Shown here piece by piece: positions 35,340 to 45,222 of a stretch of DNA of 64,000 nt. The translations under genes and the position numbers were made by a program. The stretch's first letter is position 1, and every line of letters begins with the position of its first letter. The notes under the pieces were generated by a model. The model worked only from the letters and a program-made list of their open reading frames with translations, was not told the origin of the DNA and made no database searches. Source of the DNA: Tannerellaceae bacterium (GTDB taxonomy: Bacteria; Bacteroidota; Bacteroidia; Bacteroidales; Tannerellaceae); contig JAIRRS010000101.1 in assembly GCA_031255855.1 (NCBI GenBank), positions 1 to 64,000 on the forward strand, written 5' to 3'.

Positions 35340-36764
35340 ATGGGAAATCCAAGAGCATTCCTTACCATACACAGACAAGAAGCAGGCTATCGACCTGTAC
35401 AAGATAGGTTGAGAGACTTTAGTGAAGTAGAACAAACCCTAAATAGCAGCGACAGGCGGACACAAGCTTCGCGATGCATGGACTGTGGCATTCCGTTCTG
35501 TCATTGGGCTTGCCCGTTAGGAAACAAACAACCGGAGTGGCAAAAATTATTACACAAAGGCAAATGGAAAGAAGCATACCAAATTCTGGAACAAACCTGT
35601 GATTTTCCTGAATTCACGGGACGAATCTGCCCTGCTTTATGCGAAAAAAGTTGCGTCTTAAAGCTTAGCGCCGACGAACCAGTCACCATTCGCGAAAACG
35701 AAGTTGCCATCATTGAAGCAGCCTTTCGCGAAGGATTTGTCCAAGCAGTAAAACCTATTCGCAACGGCAAAAAAGTCGCTATCATCGGAAGCGGGCCTGC
35801 TGGACTAACAGTTAGCAACCAGCTCAACCGGAAAGGATACCAGGTTACTGTTTTCGAAAAAGACGAACTTCCTGGTGGACTATTACGCTTCGGTATCCCC
35901 AATTTTAAACTCAGCAAACGAATCATTGACCGCAGAATCTCGTTGATGGAGGAAGAAGGTATTCTCTTTAAATTAAACACAATGGTTGGAAAAGATATTT
36001 CAATCAGAGAGTTGACAAAATCATTCGATGCCGTTTGTATAGCTATCGGATCGGAAATTCCGCGCGATTTGCCTGTGGAAGGACGGCAATTAAAAGGCAT
36101 CCATTTTGCGCTTGAATTATTGAGCCAACAAAATCGCCTGCTCGAAGGTATCGACGTTTCATCTAAAAATATGATCCATGCCAAAGATAAAAAAGTATTG
36201 GTAATCGGAGGAGGCGATACCGGAAGCGATTGTGTCGGGACGGCCAACCGTCAGGGGGCAACCTGTGTTACCCAGATTGAGATTTTGCCGCAACCTCCCG
36301 CCGGATACAATCCGGAGACTCCCTGGCCAATGTATCCGCAAGTCTTGAAGACCAGCAGCAGTCACGAAGAAGGTTGTACGCGCCGTTGGAATCTGGCGAC
36401 ATGCCGTTTTATCGGCGAAGGTAATCGGTTAAAAGGAGTAGAAGTCGAAGAGATTGAATGGATACCTTCGCAAAATAGTGCCCGCCTGGAAATGAAAACG
36501 ACAGGCAAAAAAGAAATTATTGAAGCCGACCTTGTTTTCCTGGCAATGGGATTCGTTCATCCTCAGCAAGACGGATTAATTAAAGAGTTATCCCTTCCAG
36601 TTAACGAACGAAAAAATATTATGACCGACAAAAACGGGTATACCCTGAACGAAAACATATTCGCATGCGGCGACGCAACTTCGGGAGCCAGCCTTGTTGT
36701 TTCAGCAATGGCTTCGGGAAGAAAGGTAGCTAAAACAATAGATAAATTCCTGAACGAACTATAA
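35340..36764 (+). CDS. gltD: Glutamate synthase small subunit
   Basis: A 474-residue flavoprotein. Residues about 40-115 hold the cysteine clusters for two 4Fe-4S centres (CMDCGIPFCHWACP and CPALCEKSC). The FAD-binding motif is VAIIGSGPAGLTVSNQL (about 148) and the NADPH-binding motif VLVIGGGDTGSDCVG (about 286). The C-terminal FACGDATSGASLVVSAMASG closes the FAD site. It passes NADPH electrons to the GltB subunit. Encoded 48 bases after gltB in the same operon, with a strong hairpin right after the stop. Confidence 0.98.
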   Translation: MGNPRAFLTIHRQEAGYRPVQDRLRDFSEVEQTLNSSDRRTQASRCMDCGIPFCHWACPLGNKQPEWQKLLHKGKWKEAYQILEQTCDFPEFTGRICPALCEKSCVLKLSADEPVTIRENEVAIIEAAFREGFVQAVKPIRNGKKVAIIGSGPAGLTVSNQLNRKGYQVTVFEKDELPGGLLRFGIPNFKLSKRIIDRRISLMEEEGILFKLNTMVGKDISIRELTKSFDAVCIAIGSEIPRDLPVEGRQLKGIHFALELLSQQNRLLEGIDVSSKNMIHAKDKKVLVIGGGDTGSDCVGTANRQGATCVTQIEILPQPPAGYNPETPWPMYPQVLKTSSSHEEGCTRRWNLATCRFIGEGNRLKGVEVEEIEWIPSQNSARLEMKTTGKKEIIEADLVFLAMGFVHPQQDGLIKELSLPVNERKNIMTDKNGYTLNENIFACGDATSGASLVVSAMASGRKVAKTIDKFLNEL

Positions 36765-36767
36765 CAA

Positions 36768-36809
36768 AACAACAAACGATTGATAAATATATATCAATCG
36801 TTTGTTGTT
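36768..36809. terminator. Bidirectional terminator between gltD and the esterase gene
   Basis: A perfect 18-bp stem, AACAACAAACGATTGATA with its complement, and a 6-base loop, placed 4 bases after the gltD stop. A-rich on the left and T-rich on the right, it can serve both convergent genes. Confidence 0.8.
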
Positions 36810-36826
36810 CATTATTTTAATTTAAA

Positions 36827-38107
36827 TTATTTATTATATTGTTTTTGCATCCAAGCTGAACAAGCTTCATGCTGCTCCGGATATGTCCAATGGCCGGTTT
36901 CAAGAAATAAATGCAATTCTTTTGTTCCCGGAATTACATTATATGCCGCATACATCGAAGTGGGTGGACAAACAACGTCATTGTATCCCCAACTGTACCA
37001 TCCCGGTACTTTCACCCGCCGGGCAAAATTTACAACATCGAAATAAGAAAGTGTAGCCACTTCATTCTCCGCGGGCTTTGCATTTTGATAATAATGAGGC
37101 CAACCTCCGGCACGACTGTTTAAGTAGCCTGCGAAGTCGCACATGGCAGGGTAATAAGCTGCCAAGAATTTGATACGGGGTTCCAGTGCAGCCGTGATTA
37201 TTGACAGAGCTCCTCCTTGACTTCCACCTGTCACACCGACAGTCTCCCCATTAAATTCGGATAACGAATAGATAAAATCGACTGCCCGGACACATCCGAG
37301 AAATACCCTTTTATAATAATGGGAATCTTTATTATTCATGTTAACTTTCCAGTAATCACGCATGCCTCCCGACATTAGGTTGTTGTATACTTCCTGAGGC
37401 ATAGTCACCGGAACTCCGTGGATACCAATTTCCAATGAGATAACATCGTCACCGTAATTTGCTCCGCGATATGGCCGGATACCGGCTCCCGGTACTTGAA
37501 GAATAGCAGGATATTTACCTTGCTTTTTAGGTGTAATCAAGATGCCGTAGATTCGCGATCCATACCAATCGTTTTGAAAACTAATTTCATACACATTTTG
37601 TGTGGAAGTGCATCGATCCGGAAGCAACACCTTTTTAGGGTCGAGCGGAATATTACGAGCATCGGCAATAACTTTTGTCCAGAATTCGTCGAAATCCTCT
37701 GGGGTCTGGGTAGTTGGAATGATTTTATCTTCGTCATAGGCGGCTGTCGCCAGGCCTTCATAATTTTTCCCGTCTACCTTGGCTACGACTTTACACCGTA
37801 GGAATCCGGGGACTTTCATCGAAGACTTCAGGATAGTTTTTCCGTCTTTTAAGACAACATCTTGCTTTTGGGTAGTTGGGAAAAATTCAGGACCGAATTC
37901 ATAATCTACCATCACATTTTTCAGCAGGTTCTCATTCTTATAAACCTGTACCGTAAAGGTGACTTCTTCATTTACCTTGTATCTCCAATCCGCATGGTCG
38001 GGGGATACGATTACATTGACTAATTTTTGAGAGGGCTGGGCTTCGAGATTGGTCGCCATCCCCAAAAAGAATAGCACGAAACAAAAAGACAATACAACTT
38101 TATTCAT
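36827..38107 (-). CDS. Acetylxylan esterase / cephalosporin-C deacetylase family protein, exported
   Basis: A 426-residue protein counted from 38107, where a signal peptide starts (MNKVVLSFCFVLFFLGMATNLEA). An N-terminal beta-rich part (VIVSPDHADWRYKVNEEVTF) precedes an AXE1-type alpha/beta hydrolase. The nucleophile Ser is in VGVTGGSQGGALS, and the acid and His are in GYNDVVCPPTSMYAAYN and LETGHWTYPEQH. The family removes acetyl groups from xylan or xylo-oligosaccharides. Placement beside an ExuT-type transporter and in a window with the xylose operon fits hemicellulose use, though the true substrate is not shown. Confidence 0.88.
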   Translation of the reverse strand: MNKVVLSFCFVLFFLGMATNLEAQPSQKLVNVIVSPDHADWRYKVNEEVTFTVQVYKNENLLKNVMVDYEFGPEFFPTTQKQDVVLKDGKTILKSSMKVPGFLRCKVVAKVDGKNYEGLATAAYDEDKIIPTTQTPEDFDEFWTKVIADARNIPLDPKKVLLPDRCTSTQNVYEISFQNDWYGSRIYGILITPKKQGKYPAILQVPGAGIRPYRGANYGDDVISLEIGIHGVPVTMPQEVYNNLMSGGMRDYWKVNMNNKDSHYYKRVFLGCVRAVDFIYSLSEFNGETVGVTGGSQGGALSIITAALEPRIKFLAAYYPAMCDFAGYLNSRAGGWPHYYQNAKPAENEVATLSYFDVVNFARRVKVPGWYSWGYNDVVCPPTSMYAAYNVIPGTKELHLFLETGHWTYPEQHEACSAWMQKQYNK

Positions 38108-38181
38108 GAGTAGTTTTTTTAAAATTTGACACAAAAATAGGAATTTTCTTAACTTTTTCACGGGTGTTTGCGCTAACTTAC

Positions 38182-38189
38182 TATCTTTG
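38182..38189 (+). promoter_or_regulatory. -7 promoter box for the ExuT-type transporter
   Basis: TATCTTTG fits TAnnTTTG, 27 bases before the start codon at 38217. Confidence 0.55.
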
Positions 38190-38216
38190 GTCGATAATTA
38201 ACATAAACTAATACTT

Positions 38217-39680
38217 ATGGATACCTTAAAAAATAATCCTGCGAAAATGACAAACTATCGGTGGATGATTTGTGCCATGCTTTTCTTCGCCACAACAATA
38301 AATTATTTAGACCGCCAGGTGTTATCACTCACATGGAAAGATTTCATCGCTCCCGAATTTCATTGGAAAAACGAAGATTACGGAAATATAACCTCTTTGT
38401 TTTCACTCTTCTACGCGATTAGCATGCTGTTTGCCGGACGGTTCGTAGACTGGATGGACACGAAAAAAGGCTACCTCTGGGCTATCGGGATATGGTCTGT
38501 CAGCGCTTGTTTACATGCGTTCTGCGGAATAGTGACTTCGGGGATTACCGCGGGCGAGTGGTTTGTAGGTTTTGAAGGCGCGCGAAATGCTATCGCCACC
38601 GTAGGAAATGTGGGATTGGTAACTTCCGTAAGTGTCACTCTCTTTATTTTCGCGAGACTCATTCTGGCCATTGGGGAAGCTGGAAACTTTCCGGCAGCTA
38701 TTAAAGCGACTGCTGAGTTTTTCCCTAAAAAAGACCGGGCCTATTCAACCAGTATTTTTAATGCCGGGGCAACCGTGGGAGCCTTGGCTGCTCCTATTTC
38801 CATACCGGCAATCGCTGAGTTCTGGGGATGGGAAATGGCTTTCATAATTATTGGTGCACTGGGTTTTATCTGGATGGGATTTTGGATATTCATTTATAAG
38901 AAACCCGAAGTCCACCCCAAAGTGAACGCCGCTGAAATGGAGTATATCCAACAAGATAAGCCGGCGCAAAACGAAACCAAGGAAAAGGTAGAAGAAGCAC
39001 AAAGCCGCAAATTATCTTTCATTGAATGTTTTAAATTCCGTCAAACCTGGGCATTTGCTTTTGGAAAATTCATGACCGATGGCGCCTGGTGGTTTTACCT
39101 TTTCTGGACGCCTGCCTATCTGAGCGCCATCTACGGCATGAAAAGCTCGGATTTAAGTAGCCAAATCGCCCTCTTCGTTCTCTATGCAATAACACTCCTT
39201 TCCATTATTGGGGGATGGCTGCCTTCTTACTTTGTCGATAAGAAAGGCATGAATCCTTATGCCGGACGCATGAAAGCGATGCTTATTTTTGCCTTCTTCC
39301 CGCTTTTGGCACTATTTGCACAACCGCTGGGCACATATTCGTATTGGTATCCGGTAATAATCATTGGCATTGCGGGTGCGGCACATCAGGCATGGTCGGC
39401 GAATATATTCTCGACCGTCGGGGATATGTTTCCGATGAGCGCCATTGCTACAGTTACGGGAATCGGCGGAATGGCAGGAGGAATCGGCTCGTTTTTAATC
39501 CAAAAAAGCGCCGGTAAACTTTTCGACTATGCCAAAGAAACCCATATGCAACTGCTGCACTTTAAAGGCGAAGAAGCAGGTTATTTTATAATCTTTTCTA
39601 TCTGTGCCGTTGCTTATTTGATCGGCTGGGTCGTTATAAAAGCATTAGTCCCCAAATATTCCCCTATCCGGATTGATTAA
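38217..39680 (+). CDS. MFS transporter, hexuronate/anion-cation symporter type
   Basis: A 487-residue, 12-span transporter of the ACS family. The start YRWMICAMLFFATTINYLDRQVLSL, with the conserved NYLDR motif, and the ARLILAIGEAGNFPAAIKA segment are typical of ExuT-like hexuronate and hexonate carriers. A central cytoplasmic loop at about 240-265 is charged. It should import a sugar acid such as glucuronate or galacturonate with protons. No hexuronate catabolic enzymes are in this window; the neighbour on the other strand is an esterase. Substrate inferred from family only. Confidence 0.87.
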   Translation: MDTLKNNPAKMTNYRWMICAMLFFATTINYLDRQVLSLTWKDFIAPEFHWKNEDYGNITSLFSLFYAISMLFAGRFVDWMDTKKGYLWAIGIWSVSACLHAFCGIVTSGITAGEWFVGFEGARNAIATVGNVGLVTSVSVTLFIFARLILAIGEAGNFPAAIKATAEFFPKKDRAYSTSIFNAGATVGALAAPISIPAIAEFWGWEMAFIIIGALGFIWMGFWIFIYKKPEVHPKVNAAEMEYIQQDKPAQNETKEKVEEAQSRKLSFIECFKFRQTWAFAFGKFMTDGAWWFYLFWTPAYLSAIYGMKSSDLSSQIALFVLYAITLLSIIGGWLPSYFVDKKGMNPYAGRMKAMLIFAFFPLLALFAQPLGTYSYWYPVIIIGIAGAAHQAWSANIFSTVGDMFPMSAIATVTGIGGMAGGIGSFLIQKSAGKLFDYAKETHMQLLHFKGEEAGYFIIFSICAVAYLIGWVVIKALVPKYSPIRID

Positions 39681-39693
39681 GATCTCAATGTTA

Positions 39694-40653
39694 TTATAAA
39701 CAATTGTCTTCTAAAAGTCTTTTAAGAACTGCCTGCGCGGAGATTTCGCGATTGACGGCTTCGGGGATGACAATGCTTTGCGGGCTTTCTATTACCTCGT
39801 CCGTCACAATCATATTGCGGCGGACAGGGAGGCAATGCATAAAACAGGCATTGTTTGTCAAAGCCATTTTTTCGCTGTCGACTGTCCAGCTACGGTCTTC
39901 ATTCAGGATACCTCCATAATTTGGGTCTGCGAAGGCCGACCAGTTTTTTGCATAGATGAAATCCGCACCTTCAAAAGCTTTCTTTTGGTCGTACTCTACC
40001 TTAGCGTTTCCTACAAATTTTTCATCCAGTTCATAACCTTCCGGATGGGTGATGACAAATTCATAATCTGTTTGGTTTATCCATTCAGCAAAGCTATTGG
40101 GAACGGCTTGCGGAAGGGCTCTCGGATGGGGCGCCCAAGTCATGACAACTTTCGGGCGATCCGTCTTTTTGTATTCTTCAATCGTAATTAAATCGGCATA
40201 GCTCTGAAGTGGGTGGCGGGTAGCTGCTTCCATGCTGAAGACCGGCTTTCCCGAATACCGGATAAATTCATTCAGCACTTTCTCGTTGTAATCCTCGTCT
40301 TTATTTTCAAACCTTGCAAATGAACGTACACCGATAATATCACAATAAGAACCCATAACCGGAATAGCCTCGCGGATATGTTCCGGTTTGTCGCCATCCA
40401 TTACCGTGCCACGCTCGGTTTCAAGCTTCCATGCTCCCTGGTTTACATCCAGCACCATCGTGTTCATGCCTAAATTCATGGCAGCCTTTTGTGTGCTTAA
40501 CCGGGTACGCAAACTTGAATTAAAAAATATCATCAGAAGCGTTTTGTTTTTTCCCAATAAATCGAATGCAAAACGGTTTTTCTTTATCTCGAAAGCATTC
40601 TGTATAGCAACGTCCAAGTTGCCTATGTCATGTACGGATGTAAAATTTCTCAT
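39694..40653 (-). CDS. argF': N-succinylornithine carbamoyltransferase
   Basis: A 319-residue transcarbamylase. The carbamoyl-phosphate loop is FFNSSLRTRLSTQK, and the C-terminal HCLPVRRNMIVTDEV is conserved. The stretch GDKPEHIREAIPVMGSYCD, which has a Pro where acetylornithine-using enzymes have Glu, matches the Bacteroides-type enzyme that acts on N2-succinylornithine rather than ornithine. It provides the citrulline step of arginine synthesis via succinylated intermediates. It converges on the transporter gene with a 13-base gap and has no arg neighbours here. Confidence 0.92.
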   Translation of the reverse strand: MRNFTSVHDIGNLDVAIQNAFEIKKNRFAFDLLGKNKTLLMIFFNSSLRTRLSTQKAAMNLGMNTMVLDVNQGAWKLETERGTVMDGDKPEHIREAIPVMGSYCDIIGVRSFARFENKDEDYNEKVLNEFIRYSGKPVFSMEAATRHPLQSYADLITIEEYKKTDRPKVVMTWAPHPRALPQAVPNSFAEWINQTDYEFVITHPEGYELDEKFVGNAKVEYDQKKAFEGADFIYAKNWSAFADPNYGGILNEDRSWTVDSEKMALTNNACFMHCLPVRRNMIVTDEVIESPQSIVIPEAVNREISAQAVLKRLLEDNCL

Positions 40654-40788
40654 TGAACATTTTAATTTGATAGTAAATAGGCGGCAAGTTAGGAAGAAAT
40701 CTGCAATTCAGCATCATAAAAAAACACTATATATTAATACCAGAGGATCGCGGGCATGTAATTTTTGTGTGCTGTATCGCGTGCTTCC

Positions 40789-42444
40789 TTATTGGTTATC
40801 TTTATCCCGGATTTCTACCCGGCGGATTTTGCCGCTGATAGTTTTGGGGAGTTCGTCTACAAATTCGATGATGCGCGGATATTTATAAGGTGCGGTAACT
40901 TTTTTGACATGGTTCTGGATTTCTTTTACCAATTCGTCACCCGCCTTGTCTTTGTATTCCTTCGAGAGGATGACGGTTGCTTTCACAATTTGTCCGCGCA
41001 CTTCGTCGGGTACGCCGGTTATCGCGCACTCTACCACAGCCGGATGAGTCATCAACGCACTCTCTACCTCAAATGGTCCAATCCTGTAGCCGGAGCTTTT
41101 TATCACATCGTCTGTACGGCCTACAAACCAAAAATAACCGTCTTCGTCGCGCCAGGCCACGTCGCCCGTAAAATAAATCCCATCGTGACAGGCTTCCCTG
41201 GTGAGTCCGGGGTCACGGTAATACTCCTTGAATAATCCCAGCGGCCTGCCTTTATCATATCTTACTACTATCTCGCCTTGCTCGCCGTCTTCGGCCGGGG
41301 TTCCGTCCATGCGGAGCAAATCTACGTTGTATTGCGGGTTTGCTTTTCCCATCGAACCCGGTTTGGGCTCTGTCCACGGGAATGTGCAGACTGTCAGCGT
41401 CGTTTCGGTTTGACCGAATCCTTCCATGAGCTTGATGCCTGTCAGGTCGCGGAAGGTATTGAATACGGTCGGGTTCAGAGCCTCTCCGGCAATGGTACAA
41501 TATTCGAGCGAAGACAGATCGTATTTTGTGAGGTCTTCGCGGATAAGAAAACGGAAAATGGTGGGCGGAGCACACAAAGAAGTGATACGATAGGCTTGTA
41601 TCATTTGCAGCATATCGGCCGGATTGAATTTTTCGTGATCGTAGACAAAAACGGTTGCCCCGGCAATCCATTGGCCGTACAATTTACCCCAGACGGCTTT
41701 TCCCCAACCGGTATCCGCTATCGTAAGGTGCAGGCTGCCTTCGTGCAAATTGTGCCAGAAGCTTCCCGTCGAGATGTGTGCCAAGGGGTATGTAAAATCG
41801 TGCGCAACCATCTTGGGATTGCCTGTCGTCCCGGATGTAAAATACATTAAAGATATATCATCGTTGGAATTTCGTCGGGCTGGTCTTTCAAATGGTCCGG
41901 CATTTTTTATTCCCTGATGGAAATCCCTGAATCCCTTGGTTATAGCAGGACCGATGGATACCAGTTCCTTTATCGAAGGAGACTCTGGCATGGCATCCGA
42001 AACATGTTGCAGAATGGTTTCTTCACCGGCACACACTATCATTTTAATGTCGGCAGCGTTGTTGCGATATACAATATCTTTTTTCGTCAGCAAATGTGTT
42101 GCCGGGATAGCAACCGCTCCTAATTTGTGCAAGGCTATGATTGAGAACCAAAATTCGTACCGGCGTTTCAGGATAAGCATCACCATGTCGCCACGACCGA
42201 TTCCGAGCGACTGGAAATAAGAAGCTGTCTGATCGGAATATTTTTTAATCTCTTCAAAAGTAAAGTCGATATGTTCTCCTTTATCGTTTGTCCAGCAGAT
42301 GGCTTTTTTATTGGGTTGTTCTTTTGCCCAAACGTCAACAACGTCATATCCGAAATTAAAATCGTCGGGGATGTTTACCTTGTAATTTTTTATAAAATCG
42401 TCTTGCGACTCGAAGGTCGTCTTAGTTAAAAATCGTTCTAACAT
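40789..42444 (-). CDS. AMP-forming acyl-CoA synthetase (short/medium chain)
   Basis: A 551-residue adenylate-forming ligase. AMP-binding signature is YFTSGTTGNPKMVAHD, the hinge is GRTDDVIKSSGYRIGPFEVE, and the catalytic Lys near the C terminus is in TISGKIRRVEIR. The overall form matches acetyl/propionyl or medium-chain acyl-CoA synthetases that activate free carboxylic acids in the cytoplasm. An XRE-cupin regulator gene lies 129 bases upstream on the same strand, a common pairing in Bacteroidales that suggests co-regulation. The exact chain length cannot be read from the sequence. Confidence 0.92.
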   Translation of the reverse strand: MLERFLTKTTFESQDDFIKNYKVNIPDDFNFGYDVVDVWAKEQPNKKAICWTNDKGEHIDFTFEEIKKYSDQTASYFQSLGIGRGDMVMLILKRRYEFWFSIIALHKLGAVAIPATHLLTKKDIVYRNNAADIKMIVCAGEETILQHVSDAMPESPSIKELVSIGPAITKGFRDFHQGIKNAGPFERPARRNSNDDISLMYFTSGTTGNPKMVAHDFTYPLAHISTGSFWHNLHEGSLHLTIADTGWGKAVWGKLYGQWIAGATVFVYDHEKFNPADMLQMIQAYRITSLCAPPTIFRFLIREDLTKYDLSSLEYCTIAGEALNPTVFNTFRDLTGIKLMEGFGQTETTLTVCTFPWTEPKPGSMGKANPQYNVDLLRMDGTPAEDGEQGEIVVRYDKGRPLGLFKEYYRDPGLTREACHDGIYFTGDVAWRDEDGYFWFVGRTDDVIKSSGYRIGPFEVESALMTHPAVVECAITGVPDEVRGQIVKATVILSKEYKDKAGDELVKEIQNHVKKVTAPYKYPRIIEFVDELPKTISGKIRRVEIRDKDNQ

Positions 42445-42450
42445 ATTTTT

Positions 42451-42571
42451 TAGTTGACTGTTGACTGTTGATAATTGTTGTTTTTAAGTCGGCAAATGAC
42501 AGGTGACGGATGACAATATTATATTCAACGACTCTTTCTTACTTGTCATCTATCAACTCCCACTTGTCAAT
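42451..42571. repeat. Intergenic GTTGACTGTTGACT-type repeat before the acyl-CoA synthetase
   Basis: Tandem GTTGACT at 42453 and 42460, then AATGACAGGTGACGGATGACA, and further right partly complementary TTGTCATCTATCAA and CTTGTCAA. It fills the gap between the regulator stop (42574) and the synthetase start (42444), the same position as the related repeat before xylE. Confidence 0.6.
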
Positions 42572-42573
42572 TC

Positions 42574-43128
42574 TTATAAGATAATCGCTAAGAATCTTAC
42601 TTTTTCACCATCTAATGCTTGCATTCCGTGAGCGAGTTCGGAGTTGAAGTATACACTGTCTCCTTCCTCAAGGATAAGGTCTTTCCCATTGATATGAAAC
42701 CGCATACGTCCTTTCAGGACTAGATTAAATTCCTGTCCCGAGTGCGAATTAAGGTAAATAGCCTCGTTGTTGGGTTTAGGGTGTACCGTCACTAAAAAGG
42801 GGTCGCCTTTCCGGTTCGTAAATCCGGCGGCAAGAGATTGGTATTTGTACGCTTTGGTACGTTCCACAGCAATTCCTTTGCCTTTACGGGTAACAAAATA
42901 ACTGCTCATTTTAGGCTCGTCGCCAAACATTAAAGTAGTCAGTTCCACACCGTAAGCTTGTGATATCTGGTGCAAAATACTTACAGAGATATCTACCGTT
43001 CCGCTTTCAAGTTTCAGATATTCATCAGTTGTAAGGTGACACGCGGCAGCCATTTCTCCGGGAGTAATTTCAAGGGCATCCCTGAGACCGGCCAAACGTT
43101 CTGCTATTTGTTTAATTTGTTCGTTCAT
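42574..43128 (-). CDS. XRE-family regulator with C-terminal cupin
   Basis: A 184-residue two-domain regulator. A helix-turn-helix lies at about residues 8-62 (LRDALEITPGEMAAACHLTTDEYLKLESG) and a cupin barrel at about 105-184 (LNSHSGQEFNLVLKGRMRFHINGKDLILEEGDSVYFNS). Members sense a small molecule in the cupin and control a neighbouring metabolic gene, here most likely the acyl-CoA synthetase just downstream. Own promoter at 43154. Confidence 0.92.
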   Translation of the reverse strand: MNEQIKQIAERLAGLRDALEITPGEMAAACHLTTDEYLKLESGTVDISVSILHQISQAYGVELTTLMFGDEPKMSSYFVTRKGKGIAVERTKAYKYQSLAAGFTNRKGDPFLVTVHPKPNNEAIYLNSHSGQEFNLVLKGRMRFHINGKDLILEEGDSVYFNSELAHGMQALDGEKVRFLAIIL

Positions 43129-43153
43129 GTGATGAAGTTTTAATTTGGAGTGT

Positions 43154-43161
43154 CAAAGATA
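43154..43161 (-). promoter_or_regulatory. -7 promoter box for the XRE-cupin gene
   Basis: TATCTTTG on the minus strand fits TAnnTTTG, 25 bases before the start codon at 43128. Confidence 0.55.
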
Positions 43162-43214
43162 AAAAGAAAAAGCAAAAAGCGAGCAAGTTGCTTTCAGCTT
43201 ACCATGCTTTATCT

Positions 43215-44882
43215 TTAGCTCAATCCTTCCACCATACCGTTAACTATATCAATATATTTCGCCTGGGGTTCTTTGGGCAGACCCGGCATACGCATAATTT
43301 CTCCCATGATTACAACAATCATCCCGGCGCCATTATTTATTATAATGTCGCGGACTTTCAATTCGAAATCCTTTGCTACTCCATAGGCTTTCGGGTCGGA
43401 AGAAAAAGAGTATTGTGTCTTGGCAATACAAATTGGGTAGTGGGCGATACCCAACCCGGCAATTTGTTTAAGCTTCTTATCCGCCAATGTAGTATACACA
43501 ACAGAAGTTGCCCCATAAATGTTTTCTGCTACTTTTTTAATTTTATCCCGGATTGAATCGGCATCGTCATACATATATTTTAATGAAGCAGATGGTTTCT
43601 TTTCAATGGTTTCCACTACTAATTTCGCCAGATTTATACCACCATCGCCTCCATCGGCAAAAACAGTGTTTTCTACAAATCCAACGCCTCTTTCCTTGCA
43701 ATGTCCCGCTACCTTATTTATTTCTTCGTCGGTATCGGCTGCAAAACGATTGAATGTTACGATAACTTCCTGTCCAAACTTTTTCAGATTGTCTATATGC
43801 TTATCCAGATTGGCAAGACCATTAACCAATCCTTCCATGTTAGGTTCTTTAATCCGGTCTTCCGGTACGCCTCCGTGCATCTTCAAACTCTGGGCAGTCG
43901 CTACAAGTACGGTGAGCTTCGGCTCCAAACCCGCTTTCCTGCATTTAATATCAAAGAATTTCTCAGCGCCTAAATCGGCGCCAAACCCAGCTTCGGTCAC
44001 TACATAATCGCCAAAGGTCAGCGCCATTTTAGTGGCTACCACCGAATTACACCCATGAGCGATATTGGCAAACGGACCTCCGTGTACAAAAGCTGCCGTA
44101 TTTTCTGTTGTTTGCACCAAGTTTGGCAACAGAGCATCTTTCAGCAATACGGTAATAGCTCCCGCAATCCCTAAATCGTTGACCGTAAACGGACGGTCGT
44201 CATTCGTATATCCAAGTAATATATCCCCAACACGACGTTTTAAATCATCCACATCAGAAGCAAGGCAAAGAATAGCCATAATTTCCGACGCCGGAGTTAT
44301 ATCAAAACCTGTTTCTTGAGGGACGCCATTCGCAGAACCACCCAGTCCTGAAACCAAATGCCGTAAGCTACGGTCGTTTACGTCCAACACCCGTTTCCAT
44401 TTTATTTCTTTTAACCCTTCACACGAAACACGATTTTGGTAGATATAATTGTCGAGCAAAGCAGTAATCATATTATGTGCCGACGTTACCGCGTGGAAAT
44501 CTCCGGTAAAATGCAGGTTGATGTTTTCCATCGGCAATACTTGTGAATAGCCACCTCCTGCCGCTCCTCCTTTCATGCCAAAACAAGGTCCTAGCGACGG
44601 CTCACGCAAGGCTACAATTGCTTTCTTGCCTATCCTGTTCAGTCCAAGCGTCAAACCTATCGAAACGGTAGTCTTGCCTATCCCGGCTTTTGTAGGGGTG
44701 ATGGCAGTGACAAGTATCAGCTTGTGTTTCTTAATCTCATCTTCGTTTATCAGCTTCAAAGGTACTTTAGCCATATACCGTCCATAATTTTGGACATCAG
44801 CTCGCGGTATACCTATTTTTTCCGCTACGTCTTTAATCTTATGAAGTTCAACTTCCCGGGCTATCTCAATATCTGTTTTCAT
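43215..44882 (-). CDS. fhs: Formate-tetrahydrofolate ligase
   Basis: A 555-residue enzyme making 10-formyl-THF from formate, THF and ATP. The start at 44882 ([16 protein letters not shown]) is the conserved one; an upstream ATG at 44927 adds 15 unrelated residues. The P-loop is [20 protein letters not shown] (about residues 62-81), and [20 protein letters not shown] and the family-typical [13 protein letters not shown] follow. It supplies one-carbon units in the cytoplasm. The gene is single, divergent from a glucosaminidase, with a palindrome-rich upstream region. Confidence 0.98.
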   Translation of the reverse strand: MKTDIEIAREVELHKIKDVAEKIGIPRADVQNYGRYMAKVPLKLINEDEIKKHKLILVTAITPTKAGIGKTTVSIGLTLGLNRIGKKAIVALREPSLGPCFGMKGGAAGGGYSQVLPMENINLHFTGDFHAVTSAHNMITALLDNYIYQNRVSCEGLKEIKWKRVLDVNDRSLRHLVSGLGGSANGVPQETGFDITPASEIMAILCLASDVDDLKRRVGDILLGYTNDDRPFTVNDLGIAGAITVLLKDALLPNLVQTTENTAAFVHGGPFANIAHGCNSVVATKMALTFGDYVVTEAGFGADLGAEKFFDIKCRKAGLEPKLTVLVATAQSLKMHGGVPEDRIKEPNMEGLVNGLANLDKHIDNLKKFGQEVIVTFNRFAADTDEEINKVAGHCKERGVGFVENTVFADGGDGGINLAKLVVETIEKKPSASLKYMYDDADSIRDKIKKVAENIYGATSVVYTTLADKKLKQIAGLGIAHYPICIAKTQYSFSSDPKAYGVAKDFELKVRDIIINNGAGMIVVIMGEIMRMPGLPKEPQAKYIDIVNGMVEGLS

Positions 44883-45222
44883 AATACCAAATTTTGTGTT
44901 TTTTTTATAGGCAACAAAGAAAAGCATAAAATTGATTACTTGAGACAGGGATATATCAGATATTATATAGATTAAATCTATACCAGATATTAGATTAGAT
45001 AAACATGCCTATATGAGGATTATTAAAAAAAAAGACAAAAAACAAATAAAATATTACCGCATTTAGAAAACTATTTTTTCTTTTTTGTTGTTATATGCCT
45101 AAAAGATAGGCTGTTTATTAAAACTGTTGAAAATCAATCCGAATACATTTTTTAACATTGTTTATTTGTATGTGAGAATAAAGTTATATTTTTAACCGAA
45201 TTAAATTTAAATACGTTCCTTT
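44883..45222. other. Divergent intergenic region, fhs / glucosaminidase
   Basis: A 340-base AT-rich stretch without a gene. It contains a clustered palindrome at 44957-44992 and otherwise homopolymeric A/T tracts. No exact TAnnTTTG box with a good position is seen on either strand. Confidence 0.6.
44957..44992. promoter_or_regulatory. Candidate operator: palindrome flanked by direct repeats
   Basis: TATAGATTAAATCTATA at 44966-44982 is an 8-bp-arm palindrome about a single base. It is flanked by identical CAGATATTA at 44957-44965 and 44984-44992, 27 bases apart. The symmetry suggests a dimeric regulator site between fhs and the glucosaminidase gene; no cognate regulator can be named. Confidence 0.4.

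Noticed and set aside
35501..36247. A 248-codon minus-strand frame inside gltD
   Set aside because: gltD is intact and conserved across this stretch. The frame is a codon-bias shadow with no start context or motif.
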